DNA of 64,000 nucleotides from Nocardiopsis metallicus (GCF_014201115.1 NZ_JACHDO010000001.1:6572001-6636000); one strand, 5' to 3'. Positions 7,912-16,980 are shown, counted from the stretch's first letter. Notes: a model not told the origin generated them from the sequence alone. Numbers and translations are program-made.

Positions 7912-10900
7912 TCATGGGTCGACCTGTTGGCGTAGGTGGGCGGGGGCCAGGCGGGCCACCCGGGACGGGGTGACCTGGAAGCGGCCAGCGATGCCCACCA
8001 AGTCCTGCACACAGCTGGCCTGGGCGGCGTGGGTGGCCAGCGCCTGTTCACGAAGACGCGTGAGCGGAGGATGGCCGTTGCGGGTGAGCCGAGTCGAGAT
8101 CGAGGGCGCGGCCACTGCGGTGGCCTGAGCCAGTTCGTCGTTGGTCGCCCCCCTGCCCACCGCGTCCACAATCTCTTCCACCCGGGCTTTGGGCGCTAGC
8201 TCGCCCACCACCTGGATGCGGCGGTCCGGTGAGGGCGGGGGGATCCGGGAGCCGCCGGTACTCAGCGGTACCTGCCAGCGCTGGCACTGCGCTGCGTGGT
8301 CGGGGTGCAGGGAGCCTGCACGATGAGCCTCACGCAGGATGGCCACATACCGGGCCAGCCGTTGCTCCTGAGCCGTGAAAAGGGGGTCGGGAAGGCGTTG
8401 CTGGGCAGCGAGAAACTCGCCCAGCTCGGTGATGCGGTTGCTGCGCTCAGCGTGAAGGGGATCCCAGATCATGCCCTGTTCGTCCAGCCACGCCAGTTGC
8501 CCGGTCGTGAAGAAGTTGCACTTGCGGAGTTGGCGGGCGTAGTTCAGCGTGGCGTTGAAAGGGTGATCAGAGCTGGGGAGTAGGTCATCCTGGTGGGCTC
8601 GCCACTGGGTCGTCTCGGCGACGAGCCGGTCCCAGAACCTGCCCCGGTAGCTGTCCAGCACGAAGCCCAGACCGGTGAGCGCCGCGATCTGGTCTTGACT
8701 CAAAAGGCCCCGCCGGTAGAGCCGACGCTGGTAGATGAGCCACCCCCGCATCGGGGAGCCGGTGATGGTGACGAAGGCGGTGTCCCCGCGCAGGGTGCCG
8801 TGGGCGCGCACCCACCTCTGGCACAGGGCGAAGTTTCTCCACCAGGAGGAGTTCAGATCGGGCAGGATGACGGTGCTGATCGCCTCGGCCAGCGCCGGAA
8901 GATCAACCTTCATCTGCGGGGAACCGGACGCTAGCTGACGCGGGCGCACCCACCGCTCCAACCCTTGTCCGGTGCGCAAGTGGGTGTGCACGGCGGCGTC
9001 GAAACGGGCGTCCACCAAACGCAGGGCGCGCAGTACCTGGGCGAGCGCGGCGTAGGAGTTCTCCTCCAACACCGCAGACGCATCATCTGAGGCGGTGGTG
9101 TACATCGGGGTGATCAGCTGGGCGACCTTGTCCGCTCGCCCGCCCTTGCGCAGGGCCCGGCCGATCTGCTGGAGCAGCCTTTCCAACGACGCGGTCGCGC
9201 TGAACAAACCCACCGCGTCCACCGCGGCCACGTCCACCCCCTCACCGAAACAGCCCACGACGGTGACCACGACGACCCTCTCGCCCGGCGCGGCGAGCAA
9301 GGATCGCGCTCGGGTACGGGCCGGGCCGCCAGAGGAGGCGTTGATGTGCAGGGCCACCAGCTCCCGGTCGGGCGCCTGTCCTCCCACGAGCGTGGCCATC
9401 TCATTCAGGGAGCCGGTGAACGCCTCGGCCCAGGCCAGGGTGGGGGCGAAGCAGATCAGGCTGCGCAGGTCGCCTGTGGTGATGGCGTCGAGCACACTGA
9501 CCTGGGCGGCCACCAGATCCGCGGACAACCGCACGTGGCCGGCGCCCAGTTCCTCGCGGCCCTGGATGGCGGCCAGGATCCTGGCCTGTTCAACCACCGA
9601 GGCGATGACCTGGTAATCGGCCAGACGCCCCTCCTCGATGCCCTGGCCGAAGGTGCGCTCATCAGCGACCTGGCCGAAGGTGCTCGTGTCCTCCATGGAG
9701 TAATAGCGAGGCCCATCCGGGGCGGCCTCGATGAAGCGGGGGGTGGCGGTGCCGTACAGGCGCAGCGCGTCGATCTGGTGTACCCGGGTCCACACCGAGG
9801 TTTCGGGCCCCGCGGTGTGGTGGGCCTCGTCAGCGACCAACACCCCCAGATCCAGGCCGTTGGCGCACGCCTTGAGCAGCACCTCCAGGCTCTGGTAGGT
9901 GACCACCACCAGGGTGTGGCCCGGCTCTGAGCAGGCCTTGACCAGCAGGTCTGGGTCGGTGAACACCGACAGTTCCTGGTCGAAGGCGTCGGTGGGCCGG
10001 GCCCGATCTGCCTGGAGAATCTCCTGGTCAGAGCAGACAGCCACGACCCGGTCCAACTGGGCGCCCCACAACCCCTGCCAGGTACGGGCGATCTGTTCCA
10101 CCAGCTCCAGGGTGGTGACCACCACCGCCGTCAAGGAAGCGTTCACCGCCAGGGCCGCGCCGGCGTAGGCCACGGTCTTGCCGTACCCGCAGGGCCACCG
10201 CAGCTGGGCGAGGCCATCGCGTTCCCACAGCCGCACGATCTGCGTGATGGCCGCGCGCTGTTCAGGGCGTAACTCCAGCCCACCCTGGACCGGTGCGGGT
10301 GGGGCAGGCAGGGGCGAGGGTTCAACGTGTGGTGCCGGTGACGCAGACACCTGGGCCGCCACCTGCACCGGCTCGGGCTCAGGCTCGGGTTCGGGTTCGG
10401 GCTCTGGCGGTGGTGAAGGAACCAAGGGTGTTTGCGCCGGGCGCTCCGTCAGGGCCGCGTCGGGGGAAGCGGGCGGGGCCGGAAGGGGCGCCATGGTCTG
10501 TTCGCACAGGTCCATGGCCGCGGTGTGCTCAGGGGTGGAGTCGGCCTCGATCCAGTCGATCTCCAGCTCTGCGACTGCTCGCGGATCAGCCCGCAGGCGG
10601 GCTTGGTGGGCGGCCCGCGCCATGGTCGCGGCCGCCTGCACTGCGTCGTAGTCGTCACACAGCACCCGCACCCGCCCGCCCAGAGGCGAAATGGAAGCGG
10701 CGTGTTCGATGCCAGCGCGAGCCACCTGGTCGGCTGGCGCTCCCACCTGCGGGTGGGTGCCGATGGCGTACCATCCCGCACCGCTCACCCAGGCCCAGTC
10801 CGCGCCTTCGGTGTCGCTGATGGCGTGGACCGCCAGCGTCCACGCCGGGCCGGGCAGCCGACCCGGGTCAGCGGGCAGGAGACCAAGATCCAGGGTGCGA

Positions 10901-11208
10901 AAGTGGCCCGTGGACAGATCGGAGACGGCCTGGGTGGCCAAAGAGCGCGCCTGCTCGATCAGGTCCGCGGTGACCACGGCCGAGCCGGGGGTGTCCAGAC
11001 CGAGTTCGGGCGGGCCAACCAGGACCATGTGCTTGCCCATCCGTGTGGTGATCTGCTCGCCGATCACCGGCGCCAACTCGCCCACTCTGGCCGCGGTCGC
11101 GTCGGTGCTTCTCCACCGTGTGGTGGGGGTGTGCACGCTCCAGGTCCAGACCCCGGACACGTGAGGGGCCACGGCGATACCAACGGGCAGTGGGGGGCGA
11201 AAGCTCAC
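7912..11208 (-). CDS. DEAD/DEAH helicase with helicase-associated repeats and probable N-terminal RNase H-like domain
   Basis: A protein of about 1098 residues. Residues 1-250 show an RNase H-like order: AISDTEGADWAWV, AGIEHAASISP, RVRVLCDDYDAVQAA and EADSTPEHTAAMDL (candidate D-E-D-D carboxylates). A Pro/Glu linker with an EP repeat (about 290-300) follows. The superfamily 2 core has WPCGYGKTVAYAG (Walker A), VADEAHHT (DEAH), YGTATPRF and QQIGRALRKGG. The C-terminal 350 residues contain helicase-associated (HA) type repeats and a terminal HTH-like stretch. A GTG at 11208 is preferred (AAGGAG 11 nt upstream); GTG 11235 is also open. Substrate may be RNA:DNA hybrids; the RNase H call is inferred from motif order. 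Confidence 0.75.
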   Translation of the reverse strand: MSFRPPLPVGIAVAPHVSGVWTWSVHTPTTRWRSTDATAARVGELAPVIGEQITTRMGKHMVLVGPPELGLDTPGSAVVTADLIEQARSLATQAVSDLSTGHFRTLDLGLLPADPGRLPGPAWTLAVHAISDTEGADWAWVSGAGWYAIGTHPQVGAPADQVARAGIEHAASISPLGGRVRVLCDDYDAVQAAATMARAAHQARLRADPRAVAELEIDWIEADSTPEHTAAMDLCEQTMAPLPAPPASPDAALTERPAQTPLVPSPPPEPEPEPEPEPEPVQVAAQVSASPAPHVEPSPLPAPPAPVQGGLELRPEQRAAITQIVRLWERDGLAQLRWPCGYGKTVAYAGAALAVNASLTAVVVTTLELVEQIARTWQGLWGAQLDRVVAVCSDQEILQADRARPTDAFDQELSVFTDPDLLVKACSEPGHTLVVVTYQSLEVLLKACANGLDLGVLVADEAHHTAGPETSVWTRVHQIDALRLYGTATPRFIEAAPDGPRYYSMEDTSTFGQVADERTFGQGIEEGRLADYQVIASVVEQARILAAIQGREELGAGHVRLSADLVAAQVSVLDAITTGDLRSLICFAPTLAWAEAFTGSLNEMATLVGGQAPDRELVALHINASSGGPARTRARSLLAAPGERVVVVTVVGCFGEGVDVAAVDAVGLFSATASLERLLQQIGRALRKGGRADKVAQLITPMYTTASDDASAVLEENSYAALAQVLRALRLVDARFDAAVHTHLRTGQGLERWVRPRQLASGSPQMKVDLPALAEAISTVILPDLNSSWWRNFALCQRWVRAHGTLRGDTAFVTITGSPMRGWLIYQRRLYRRGLLSQDQIAALTGLGFVLDSYRGRFWDRLVAETTQWRAHQDDLLPSSDHPFNATLNYARQLRKCNFFTTGQLAWLDEQGMIWDPLHAERSNRITELGEFLAAQQRLPDPLFTAQEQRLARYVAILREAHRAGSLHPDHAAQCQRWQVPLSTGGSRIPPPSPDRRIQVVGELAPKARVEEIVDAVGRGATNDELAQATAVAAPSISTRLTRNGHPPLTRLREQALATHAAQASCVQDLVGIAGRFQVTPSRVARLAPAHLRQQVDP

Positions 11209-11241
11209 AGCGGTGTGCACTCCTTGACCAGTCACAAGAGG

Positions 11242-11280
11242 AAAAAAGGGGGCGGGTCTGGCAGCCCGAGGGGCGCCCCC
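11242..11280 (-). terminator. rho-independent terminator after the second EEP gene
   Basis: On the minus strand a GGGGGCG/CGCCCCC stem (11274-11280 with 11248-11254) encloses an inner GGGCT/AGCCC-type stem and is followed by T6 (11242-11247). It lies between the EEP stop (11290) and the helicase start, so the helicase probably has its own promoter or depends on read-through. Confidence 0.85.
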
Positions 11281-11289
11281 TGGGATGGG

Positions 11290-12186
11290 CTAGATGTGGC
11301 GACGGGTGGTCAACGCGGGGTCGATCAGTTCGGGGGCCAGCTCCCACACCAGGGCCCGGTGGTCGCTGGGGATGTCCACGTGGCGCAGGTTGCTCACCGC
11401 GGGCGCTACCGACTGGGTGACCAGCACCCGGTCGACGGCGAACCCGCCGTTGTGGCCGGTGGGCGCCAAGAGCCGGGCCTGCCCTCCGGGGTCATCGGTC
11501 TGCTCGGCCAGCAGATGGGCCACGTTGTGCCACCGGCAGCGCTCGAACAGCTCGGCCACGTCCCGATTCACCGTTTCCGCGCCAGCCCGTCCCTTGAACC
11601 GGTAGGCGAGGTTGGCCGCGGGCAGGGACTCCGGCGCGGGTTCGGGAGGGGCGCCGGGGTGGAACAGGTCGGGCTGGTTGACGTCACCGAACACCAGGGA
11701 AGCCTCGGCGCGTACCGCGCCGGGGGGCTGGCGCCGGTCGGCCACGCGCCGCGCCCTGTCGTTGACCAGGCTGGCCTGGTGCAGGGCCCGCGGGGCGCTC
11801 TGGTGGGACAGGTGGACGACGATCACCGACAGGAAGAAGGGCCCTCCGACGTCGAACAGGGCGGTGCCGCCGAACCCCGCGTTGGCCTCAAAGACGGGCT
11901 CCCACTCGACCAGTTCCATCACCTGGGGGTCATACAGCAGCCCGGTGGAGCGGTCGGGGGCAAAGGAGTCTCGAACCGCGCTCAGGCCGACCCGCTCGGA
12001 GACCTCGTCCAGGAGGCGGTGATCGTGTTTGGCCCACTCGTTGGCCTCCTGCACCCCGAGCAGGTGCGGGGACTGGGCGGCGATGGCCTCACACAGAGCC
12101 GGAATCCGGTTCTGGCGGGTGCCTTCGGGAGTCAAGACTCCTGAGCGCCAGACGTTGGCGGACATACAGCGAAAGATGGTGTCCAT
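11290..12186 (-). CDS. endonuclease/exonuclease/phosphatase (EEP) family protein
   Basis: A 298-residue EEP protein only distantly like the one at 1623-2477. Motifs: CMSANVWRSG (Asn ligand), LLGVQEANEW (QE), VIVVHLSHQS, VFGDVNQPD (GDxN) and IPSDHRALVW (SDHR). All standard catalytic positions look intact. The ATG at 12186 follows AGGAAGCCGCACC. A strong terminator follows the gene. With two EEP and two 2H enzymes in 12 kb, a phosphodiester-processing theme is suggested, but lipid or sugar phosphatase roles are not excluded. Confidence 0.78.
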   Translation of the reverse strand: MDTIFRCMSANVWRSGVLTPEGTRQNRIPALCEAIAAQSPHLLGVQEANEWAKHDHRLLDEVSERVGLSAVRDSFAPDRSTGLLYDPQVMELVEWEPVFEANAGFGGTALFDVGGPFFLSVIVVHLSHQSAPRALHQASLVNDRARRVADRRQPPGAVRAEASLVFGDVNQPDLFHPGAPPEPAPESLPAANLAYRFKGRAGAETVNRDVAELFERCRWHNVAHLLAEQTDDPGGQARLLAPTGHNGGFAVDRVLVTQSVAPAVSNLRHVDIPSDHRALVWELAPELIDPALTTRRHI

Positions 12187-12308
12187 GGTGCGGCTTCCTG
12201 TGGTGGTGGGTTGCTGGCCCTGACCGGGCCGGGCTTGACCGGTCGGTGTTCGACCGGCCGCTGAGCGGGAGAAGGGCGCGTCTGCGCGGGTGGTTTACGA
12301 AGGGGAGC

Positions 12309-12740
12309 TCACCTCCAGCCCTTGCTTGTTTCGCGGGAACGCCGGATCGACAGCAAGCTCACGAGCCCGGAGACCACGACGATGACTGTGGCCGCCAGGG
12401 GATGCTCCAGCCAGAAGCAGATCCACAGCGATGCGATCAGGAGCGCCCAGATCCACGAGACGGGCCCTGGCCGGTAGGGGCCGCGTGCTTGGGCTCGGCG
12501 CACACTCTCCGATGCTGCGAGAACCCACACCTGCCAGGGCACCAGAGCGGTGGTGGCACCCAAGGCCACTAGGAATGCCACCCAGCTCAGCCCTGGATGG
12601 GCGCCCCAGCCGAGCAGGAGATCCAGCGCGTAGAGGTAGACCCCCAGCTGCACCATCCAGTACGGGAGCTCGCAGGTGAGCGTGAGGGGGAATCGGCCCC
12701 TGCTCTGCCAGAGCTGGGCGGAGGTGGACATCGGCCTCAC
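12309..12740 (-). CDS. small membrane protein of unknown function
   Basis: A 143-residue protein with about four hydrophobic spans (around YWMVQLGVYLYALDLLLGW, WVAFLVALGATTALVPWQV, WIWALLIASLWICFWL and ATVIVVVSGLVSLLSI) and short charged loops with a basic tail. No known family is recognised. The GTG at 12740 overlaps the TGA of the TPR gene before it (GTGA), so it is co-translated with the two TPR proteins and could be their membrane anchor or target. Confidence 0.6.
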   Translation of the reverse strand: MRPMSTSAQLWQSRGRFPLTLTCELPYWMVQLGVYLYALDLLLGWGAHPGLSWVAFLVALGATTALVPWQVWVLAASESVRRAQARGPYRPGPVSWIWALLIASLWICFWLEHPLAATVIVVVSGLVSLLSIRRSRETSKGWR

Positions 12741-13948
12741 CCGCCCAGTTCGTCGAGCTGGGCTTGGAGGGCGTCCGCACGTGGGTCGCCCGCGCTGCGC
12801 AGCACGTTGTAGGCGCGCACCAGATGGGTGCGCTCATGCTCGGGGTTCGCCGCGTGCAGGTGGGCACGGACCAGGTCCACATCAGCGACCGCGACCGGGT
12901 CCAGAACGGGCAGCAGGTCGGCCCGTTGCAGCAGGTGCGCGGCTCTGATCGGATCCTCGCGCTGCAGGTGGGCGGCGGCCATAAAGACCAGGGTCGGCAG
13001 GCGCAGCCCCGGCGCGGTGGAGGGGGCCTCACTGACCTGTTCCAGGCAGGTCAGCGCTTCGCTGGGACGGCCCTGGCCCAGTTCGGCTTGGCCCAGCCCC
13101 GCCCAGGCCCTCAACTCCAGGTCCAGGTCCTGCTCGGTCTGGGCCAGCTCCAGGGCGTCGAGGAATTTCAGGCGCGCCCGCCCGCACCGGTCAGCGGATA
13201 CCTCCAGGTGTGCGTACTCGATCAGAGTGTGGGCGTAGCCCGCCATGCGCCCGGTGCGGTCCCACAGCTCCAGGGCGTGCGCGTAGTCCCTGGCCGCGCC
13301 CTCCCGGTCCCCCATGTCCCGGGCCAGGGTGGCCTGGCTGGTGAGAGTCATGGCCTGGCCGACAGTGTCGGCCGCGGTGCGTGCGGCGGCCCGCGCCCAG
13401 CCCACGGTCTCCTGCCAGAGGGTGAAGGAGCGGCGCAGCCGCAGGTAGGGCTGCATCGCCTCGTGCAACTGCCAGCACAGGCGGGGGTGACCGACCTCCG
13501 CGGCCAGGCGCACCGCCAGGCGCAGCGCGCCGAGCTCAGCGGCAAACCACGAGCGCGCGCGGTCCGCGGTGAAGAGGCGGGCCGAGGTCGGGGTGGTGTG
13601 CCAGTGGTGCGGGTCCAGGACAGCAGAGGCGGCTGAGGCGGTGTGCAGGTACCACCTCAACAAGCGGTGCAGAGCCGGGGCCGTCTCGGCTGGGGCCGGG
13701 TCGGCTTCACGGCTCACCTCCAGCGCATGGGTACGGGCCCGGGGGTCTTGGCGGTAGCGCTCCTCAGCGAGGGTGAGCAGCCGCTGGGCCACCAGTTCAT
13801 CCAGCAGCGGTTGGGTTTGGGCGAGGGGCAGATCCACCAGAGCGGCGGCGGCCTCGACCGTGAAGGATTCACCCGGGACGAGCACCAGGAGCTGGTGCAG
13901 GGTGCGGGCCTTGGGGGTCAGCGCGGCGTAGGCGCGGGTCAGGGCCAC
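12737..13948 (-). CDS. winged-helix/TPR protein resembling the C-terminal half of AfsR/STAND regulators
   Basis: A 403-residue protein. The first 80 residues (VPGESFTVEAAAALVDLPL, LLDELVAQRLL) look like the winged-helix segment that follows NB-ARC in AfsR-type STAND proteins. The rest is Ala/Leu-rich helical repeats typical of TPRs (DREGAARDYAHALELWDRTG, AQTEQDLDLELRAWAGLGQA). No ATPase (NB-ARC) P-loop is present. The GTG at 13948 overlaps the end of the upstream paralogue by 10 bp, so the two are probably translated together and may form a complex. Sensor or scaffold role is inferred. Confidence 0.65.
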   Translation of the reverse strand: MALTRAYAALTPKARTLHQLLVLVPGESFTVEAAAALVDLPLAQTQPLLDELVAQRLLTLAEERYRQDPRARTHALEVSREADPAPAETAPALHRLLRWYLHTASAASAVLDPHHWHTTPTSARLFTADRARSWFAAELGALRLAVRLAAEVGHPRLCWQLHEAMQPYLRLRRSFTLWQETVGWARAAARTAADTVGQAMTLTSQATLARDMGDREGAARDYAHALELWDRTGRMAGYAHTLIEYAHLEVSADRCGRARLKFLDALELAQTEQDLDLELRAWAGLGQAELGQGRPSEALTCLEQVSEAPSTAPGLRLPTLVFMAAAHLQREDPIRAAHLLQRADLLPVLDPVAVADVDLVRAHLHAANPEHERTHLVRAYNVLRSAGDPRADALQAQLDELGG

Positions 13949-15261
13949 AGGTGACCCCCTGGGATGGGGGCGAGTTCATCGCGGGCAGCCATCATCTGCC
14001 TGGCGTAGGCGGGAGCTACGGAGGCCGAATAGACTCTGGCCTGCTCGAAGTGGTCCCGTACCCGGGCCGACTCGCCCAGTTTGTGAGCCACCCACGCCAG
14101 GGACTCGTGCACGCTGGCGCACACCAGCGGAGCGACCTGGGGCGAGAGCGCATCCAGGGCGGCCTGCCCGTGCTCGCGGGCGGCCTTGTACTGCTCCAGC
14201 TCCATGAGCACCTCGCACAACGCCTGGTGCACACGCGCCTGCCATACCGGTTCTTCTGGGGCCAGCATCTCCAGAGTCGAGTTCAGCAACGCCCGGGCGT
14301 CCTTGAACCGCTCGTCGTTGTACAGAGCGCCCGCCTGGTGGTAGCTGACCAGGGCGGCATCGCGCTGGTGGTCGTAGGTGGCGTGGACGCTCTTGGCCAG
14401 ATCGGTGTAGCGGGCCGCCGAGAGCACATCGTCGGCTTGGTCGTGGGCCTGGGCTAGCAGCAGGTACAGGTGGACCAGACCACGCTCGTGGTAGGGGCGC
14501 CTGCGGCGGGGTTCGGCGCTGGCCCACAAAGCCAGCGCGTAGTGGGCGCAGGCCAGCGCCTGCTCGGCGTCGTCGCGGCGCAGGTGGTGAGCGGCCATCG
14601 CCTGGTGCATCACCGCCTGGGCACCCTCATCACCTGAGCTCTCGGCGGAGGCCACACCAAGCTCCAGGATCATGCGCAGGGCGGCGGGCCGATGCGCGAC
14701 GCCCTCATTGGAGCTGATCGCTTCCGCGATGAGGATGACCTGCTGGTGGTGGCTGGTGTGGTGGGCCAGCTCGACCACTGCCAGCAGGTTGTTCAGCTCA
14801 TCGTCCAGCCATGCCTGGGTCTCCTCCAGGGTGGCGACCCTGGCCCGGGTGCGGCGGATCTGTTCGACCGCGGGCGGGTGCCAGCGCCACCGGCCCGGAT
14901 CCAGGACCAGATCCGCAGCGATGGCCTGATCGGTGTAGTAGGCCACCACCCGGCTGCGGGCACGGCGACACCCGGGCAGCAGCACCGTAGCGCCGGTGCG
15001 CTCCAAGGCGGCCCGCACCTCGATGGCCATGGTGTGGTGCCCGTCGGCGTGGCGGGTGAGCACGCCCAGGTGCACCAGCCGCTCCAGCCGCTGGTGAGCC
15101 TCTCCCAGCGGTAGGTCCCACAGGGCCGCCGCCAACCCGGTAGACCATCGGGGGCCGGGGTGGACGGTGAGCAGAACCGCGGCGTCGCGGTCCTGGGTGA
15201 TCAGGTGTCGGACCAGGCGGGCCGCCTGCTCAGAGCTGGGCGGGGGTGGCGGATGCGTCAT
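13939..15261 (-). CDS. winged-helix/TPR protein, paralogue of the downstream gene
   Basis: A 440-residue protein with the same layout as its neighbour: an N-terminal winged-helix-like part (LAAALWDLPLGEAHQRLERL, VHLGVLTRH) and then TPR-like repeats (AEQALACAHYALALWASAEP, FKDARALLNSTLEML, YKAAREHGQAALDAL). There is no P-loop. The ATG at 15261 has GAGGAACC upstream; the frame continues upstream but that part is low quality and contains a terminator hairpin. Both proteins look like STAND regulators split from their nucleotide-binding domain. Confidence 0.65.
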   Translation of the reverse strand: MTHPPPPPSSEQAARLVRHLITQDRDAAVLLTVHPGPRWSTGLAAALWDLPLGEAHQRLERLVHLGVLTRHADGHHTMAIEVRAALERTGATVLLPGCRRARSRVVAYYTDQAIAADLVLDPGRWRWHPPAVEQIRRTRARVATLEETQAWLDDELNNLLAVVELAHHTSHHQQVILIAEAISSNEGVAHRPAALRMILELGVASAESSGDEGAQAVMHQAMAAHHLRRDDAEQALACAHYALALWASAEPRRRRPYHERGLVHLYLLLAQAHDQADDVLSAARYTDLAKSVHATYDHQRDAALVSYHQAGALYNDERFKDARALLNSTLEMLAPEEPVWQARVHQALCEVLMELEQYKAAREHGQAALDALSPQVAPLVCASVHESLAWVAHKLGESARVRDHFEQARVYSASVAPAYARQMMAARDELAPIPGGHLWP

Positions 15262-15390
15262 GTCGGGTCGGTTCCTCGGTACGAAGGTCACCGGGTCAGG
15301 GCCTAGGGCCCTACCAGGTAGGCGGATGGTGGCGTTGATGGAAGGACTCCTCGGTGCGGCAGGGGCCGTCTCCCACCAGCACTGAGGGTG

Positions 15391-15414
15391 CCTGGCCGCA
15401 CCAGTGCGGCCAGG
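15391..15414 (-). terminator. 10-bp perfect hairpin between the HATPase-like gene and the TPR pair
   Basis: Arms cctggccgca (15391-15400) and tgcggccagg (15405-15414) pair perfectly around ccag. It lies 60 bp past the stop of the gene at 15476-15871. No T run, so intrinsic termination would be weak. Confidence 0.55.
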
Positions 15415-15475
15415 GACCGAAAGCGGCATGACCCACCGCAACGGCCAAGGGCGACCCGCAGCGTCCTCAAGGGCT

Positions 15476-15871
15476 TCACGCGCTCCTCCTTTCCTGAGGA
15501 GCCAGGGCGTGCTGGCGGCAGGACGCGCCCTCACCGAGCGGCTGGTCCTGTACGGCCGCCGAAGTGATATAGAGCGTGTTCGGGTGGGCAGGGTGGACCT
15601 GCCAGGTGGGCAGGTCGTGGTTCAGCACACCGGTAGGGGTCGTGACCTGGGCCCGCACCTGCCCGTCCTCGTTAAGCAGGCGCAGGTGGAACTCGTGGGC
15701 CGCGCAAGCGGTCAGCAGCGTGGCCAGGGTGCGCACCCGCGCGATCATCAGCAGCGCCACCTCCGTCCGCACACCCCACCGGGCCAGAAGGGCGCGCGTG
15801 GTCGCGGCCACCTCATCGGGCGAGTCGAGAGTGGGGGCCAGGACGTGGTGCTCAAAAACGTGGTGGGACAT
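15476..15871 (-). CDS. hypothetical protein, faintly HATPase (anti-sigma factor)-like
   Basis: A 131-residue protein. The order ALLARWGV, VALLMIARVRTLATLLTACA, FHLRLLNEDGQVRAQVTTPT resembles the region before and after the N-box of the short RsbW/SpoIIAB-type ATPases common in actinomycetes, but the Asn of the N-box and the DxGxG motif are not seen. It may be a degenerate member. It starts with ATG at 15871, only 8 bp after the stop of the XRE-DUF5753 gene, so it is co-transcribed with it. Similar XRE plus ATPase pairs exist at 36452-38035 in this window. Confidence 0.45.
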   Translation of the reverse strand: MSHHVFEHHVLAPTLDSPDEVAATTRALLARWGVRTEVALLMIARVRTLATLLTACAAHEFHLRLLNEDGQVRAQVTTPTGVLNHDLPTWQVHPAHPNTLYITSAAVQDQPLGEGASCRQHALAPQERRSA

Positions 15872-15879
15872 GGGCCTTT

Positions 15880-16980
15880 TCAGCTGGCAGTGGTGTGGAC
15901 GTCAGGTGCCTGTGCGCCTAGGAGCTGGGCGCGGGCGTGGTCGATCAGGTTTGTGGTGGCCGTAGCATCAGCGGCGTGTTCCCACAGGTGAGTCAGGGTG
16001 GTTCGGAAGGAGTCCAGTGAGGGTGTGTCAGAGGGGTCCGGGACGCTGATCTTCTGGGTGTGGGGCTTATACAGCGCGGTGCCCAGCTCGGGGATGAAGC
16101 ACAGCTCGAAGCCGTTGATGGGCGGGATATGGCCGCTGTCCCACGCCAGCACCCGCAGCCGACCGCGCACCGCCATCTGACGCAGGCCCTTGAGCTGGTC
16201 AGCCATCACCTGGGCGCCGCCGACACCCCTGCGGATGACGGCCTCATCCAGGACGTAGCGCTGGTCGATGCCGCGGCGCCGCACCCGGCGCTGGGCGGCC
16301 ATGAGCACGGCAACGGCCATGTCCACGGGCTCTTCATCGCCGCGGGAGGCTTCGATGACGCGTGCGTAGGCGGCGGTTTGCGCCAACTCGGGCACCAGCG
16401 TGTCGGACCAGCCGTAGACGTGGCGCGCGTCAGCGCGCAGCCCCAGCGCTGTTTGCCGGTCATCGGGCACGCGCAGGCCCTGTGCAGTCCACCACTCGGG
16501 GACATGGCCCTCCCGCCACAGACGGGCCAAGTCCTCACGCACGTGCGGCGGCGTGTCGTAGAAGGTACACAGCTCGTGCAGCAGGGCCAGCGACCGTGGC
16601 CCCTGCGGGCGTTCGGCGCGCACCATTTTCCAGAGCGAGACCCCGATTCCACGGGCGGCCTGGTTCTGGGTCAGGTTGGCGTGAGTACGTAGCTCCACCA
16701 GGCGGCGGCTGAGCACATGACGTTGCACGGTGGAAGAGGTGGCGGAGTCCCCCTGGTTCTGTCCGGTGCTGGGGGGCCGGCCATGGACGGGGCGGCCAGG
16801 CGGGCGCATGGGTGTGCGTGCCTCGCGCAGCTTGCGCAGCACCCAGGTGTTGGAGCGTTTGGTAGCCCCAGCGAGCTGACGCAAGGTGGCGCCGTGCTCG
16901 TAGACGGTGCCCAGTTCCTTAGGGGTGCTGTGCTGGTGCAACCCGGCCAAGGCCTGGTCCAAGTCGGCCTGTGCGCTCAC
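15880..16980 (-). CDS. XRE-family regulator with DUF5753 and an extra N-terminal HTH
   Basis: A 366-residue regulator. Residues 1-60 (LRQLAGATKRSNTWVLRKLR) look like a resolvase/sigma-type helix-turn-helix. Residues about 90-150 (LRTHANLTQNQAARGIGVSL) form the XRE HTH. Residues 170-360 are DUF5753 (YGWSDTLVPELAQTAAYARV, VLDEAVIRRGVGG, FELCFIPELGTALY). Two HTH units in one Scr1-type protein are unusual. The GTG at 16980 overlaps the TGA of the upstream methyltransferase (GTGA). It may control the array in which it sits. Confidence 0.8.
   Translation of the reverse strand: MSAQADLDQALAGLHQHSTPKELGTVYEHGATLRQLAGATKRSNTWVLRKLREARTPMRPPGRPVHGRPPSTGQNQGDSATSSTVQRHVLSRRLVELRTHANLTQNQAARGIGVSLWKMVRAERPQGPRSLALLHELCTFYDTPPHVREDLARLWREGHVPEWWTAQGLRVPDDRQTALGLRADARHVYGWSDTLVPELAQTAAYARVIEASRGDEEPVDMAVAVLMAAQRRVRRRGIDQRYVLDEAVIRRGVGGAQVMADQLKGLRQMAVRGRLRVLAWDSGHIPPINGFELCFIPELGTALYKPHTQKISVPDPSDTPSLDSFRTTLTHLWEHAADATATTNLIDHARAQLLGAQAPDVHTTAS

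Noticed and set aside
10371..10412. Short tandem repeat (ggctcg/ggttcg units), looked at as a possible repeat array
   Set aside because: It is the in-frame Pro-Glu linker of the helicase, not a CRISPR or satellite array.
10432..12144. 570-codon plus-strand open frame opposite the helicase and EEP genes
   Set aside because: Gly/Arg/Gln/Val-rich shadow of the minus-strand genes, no family motifs; the opposite strand has clear helicase and EEP motifs.
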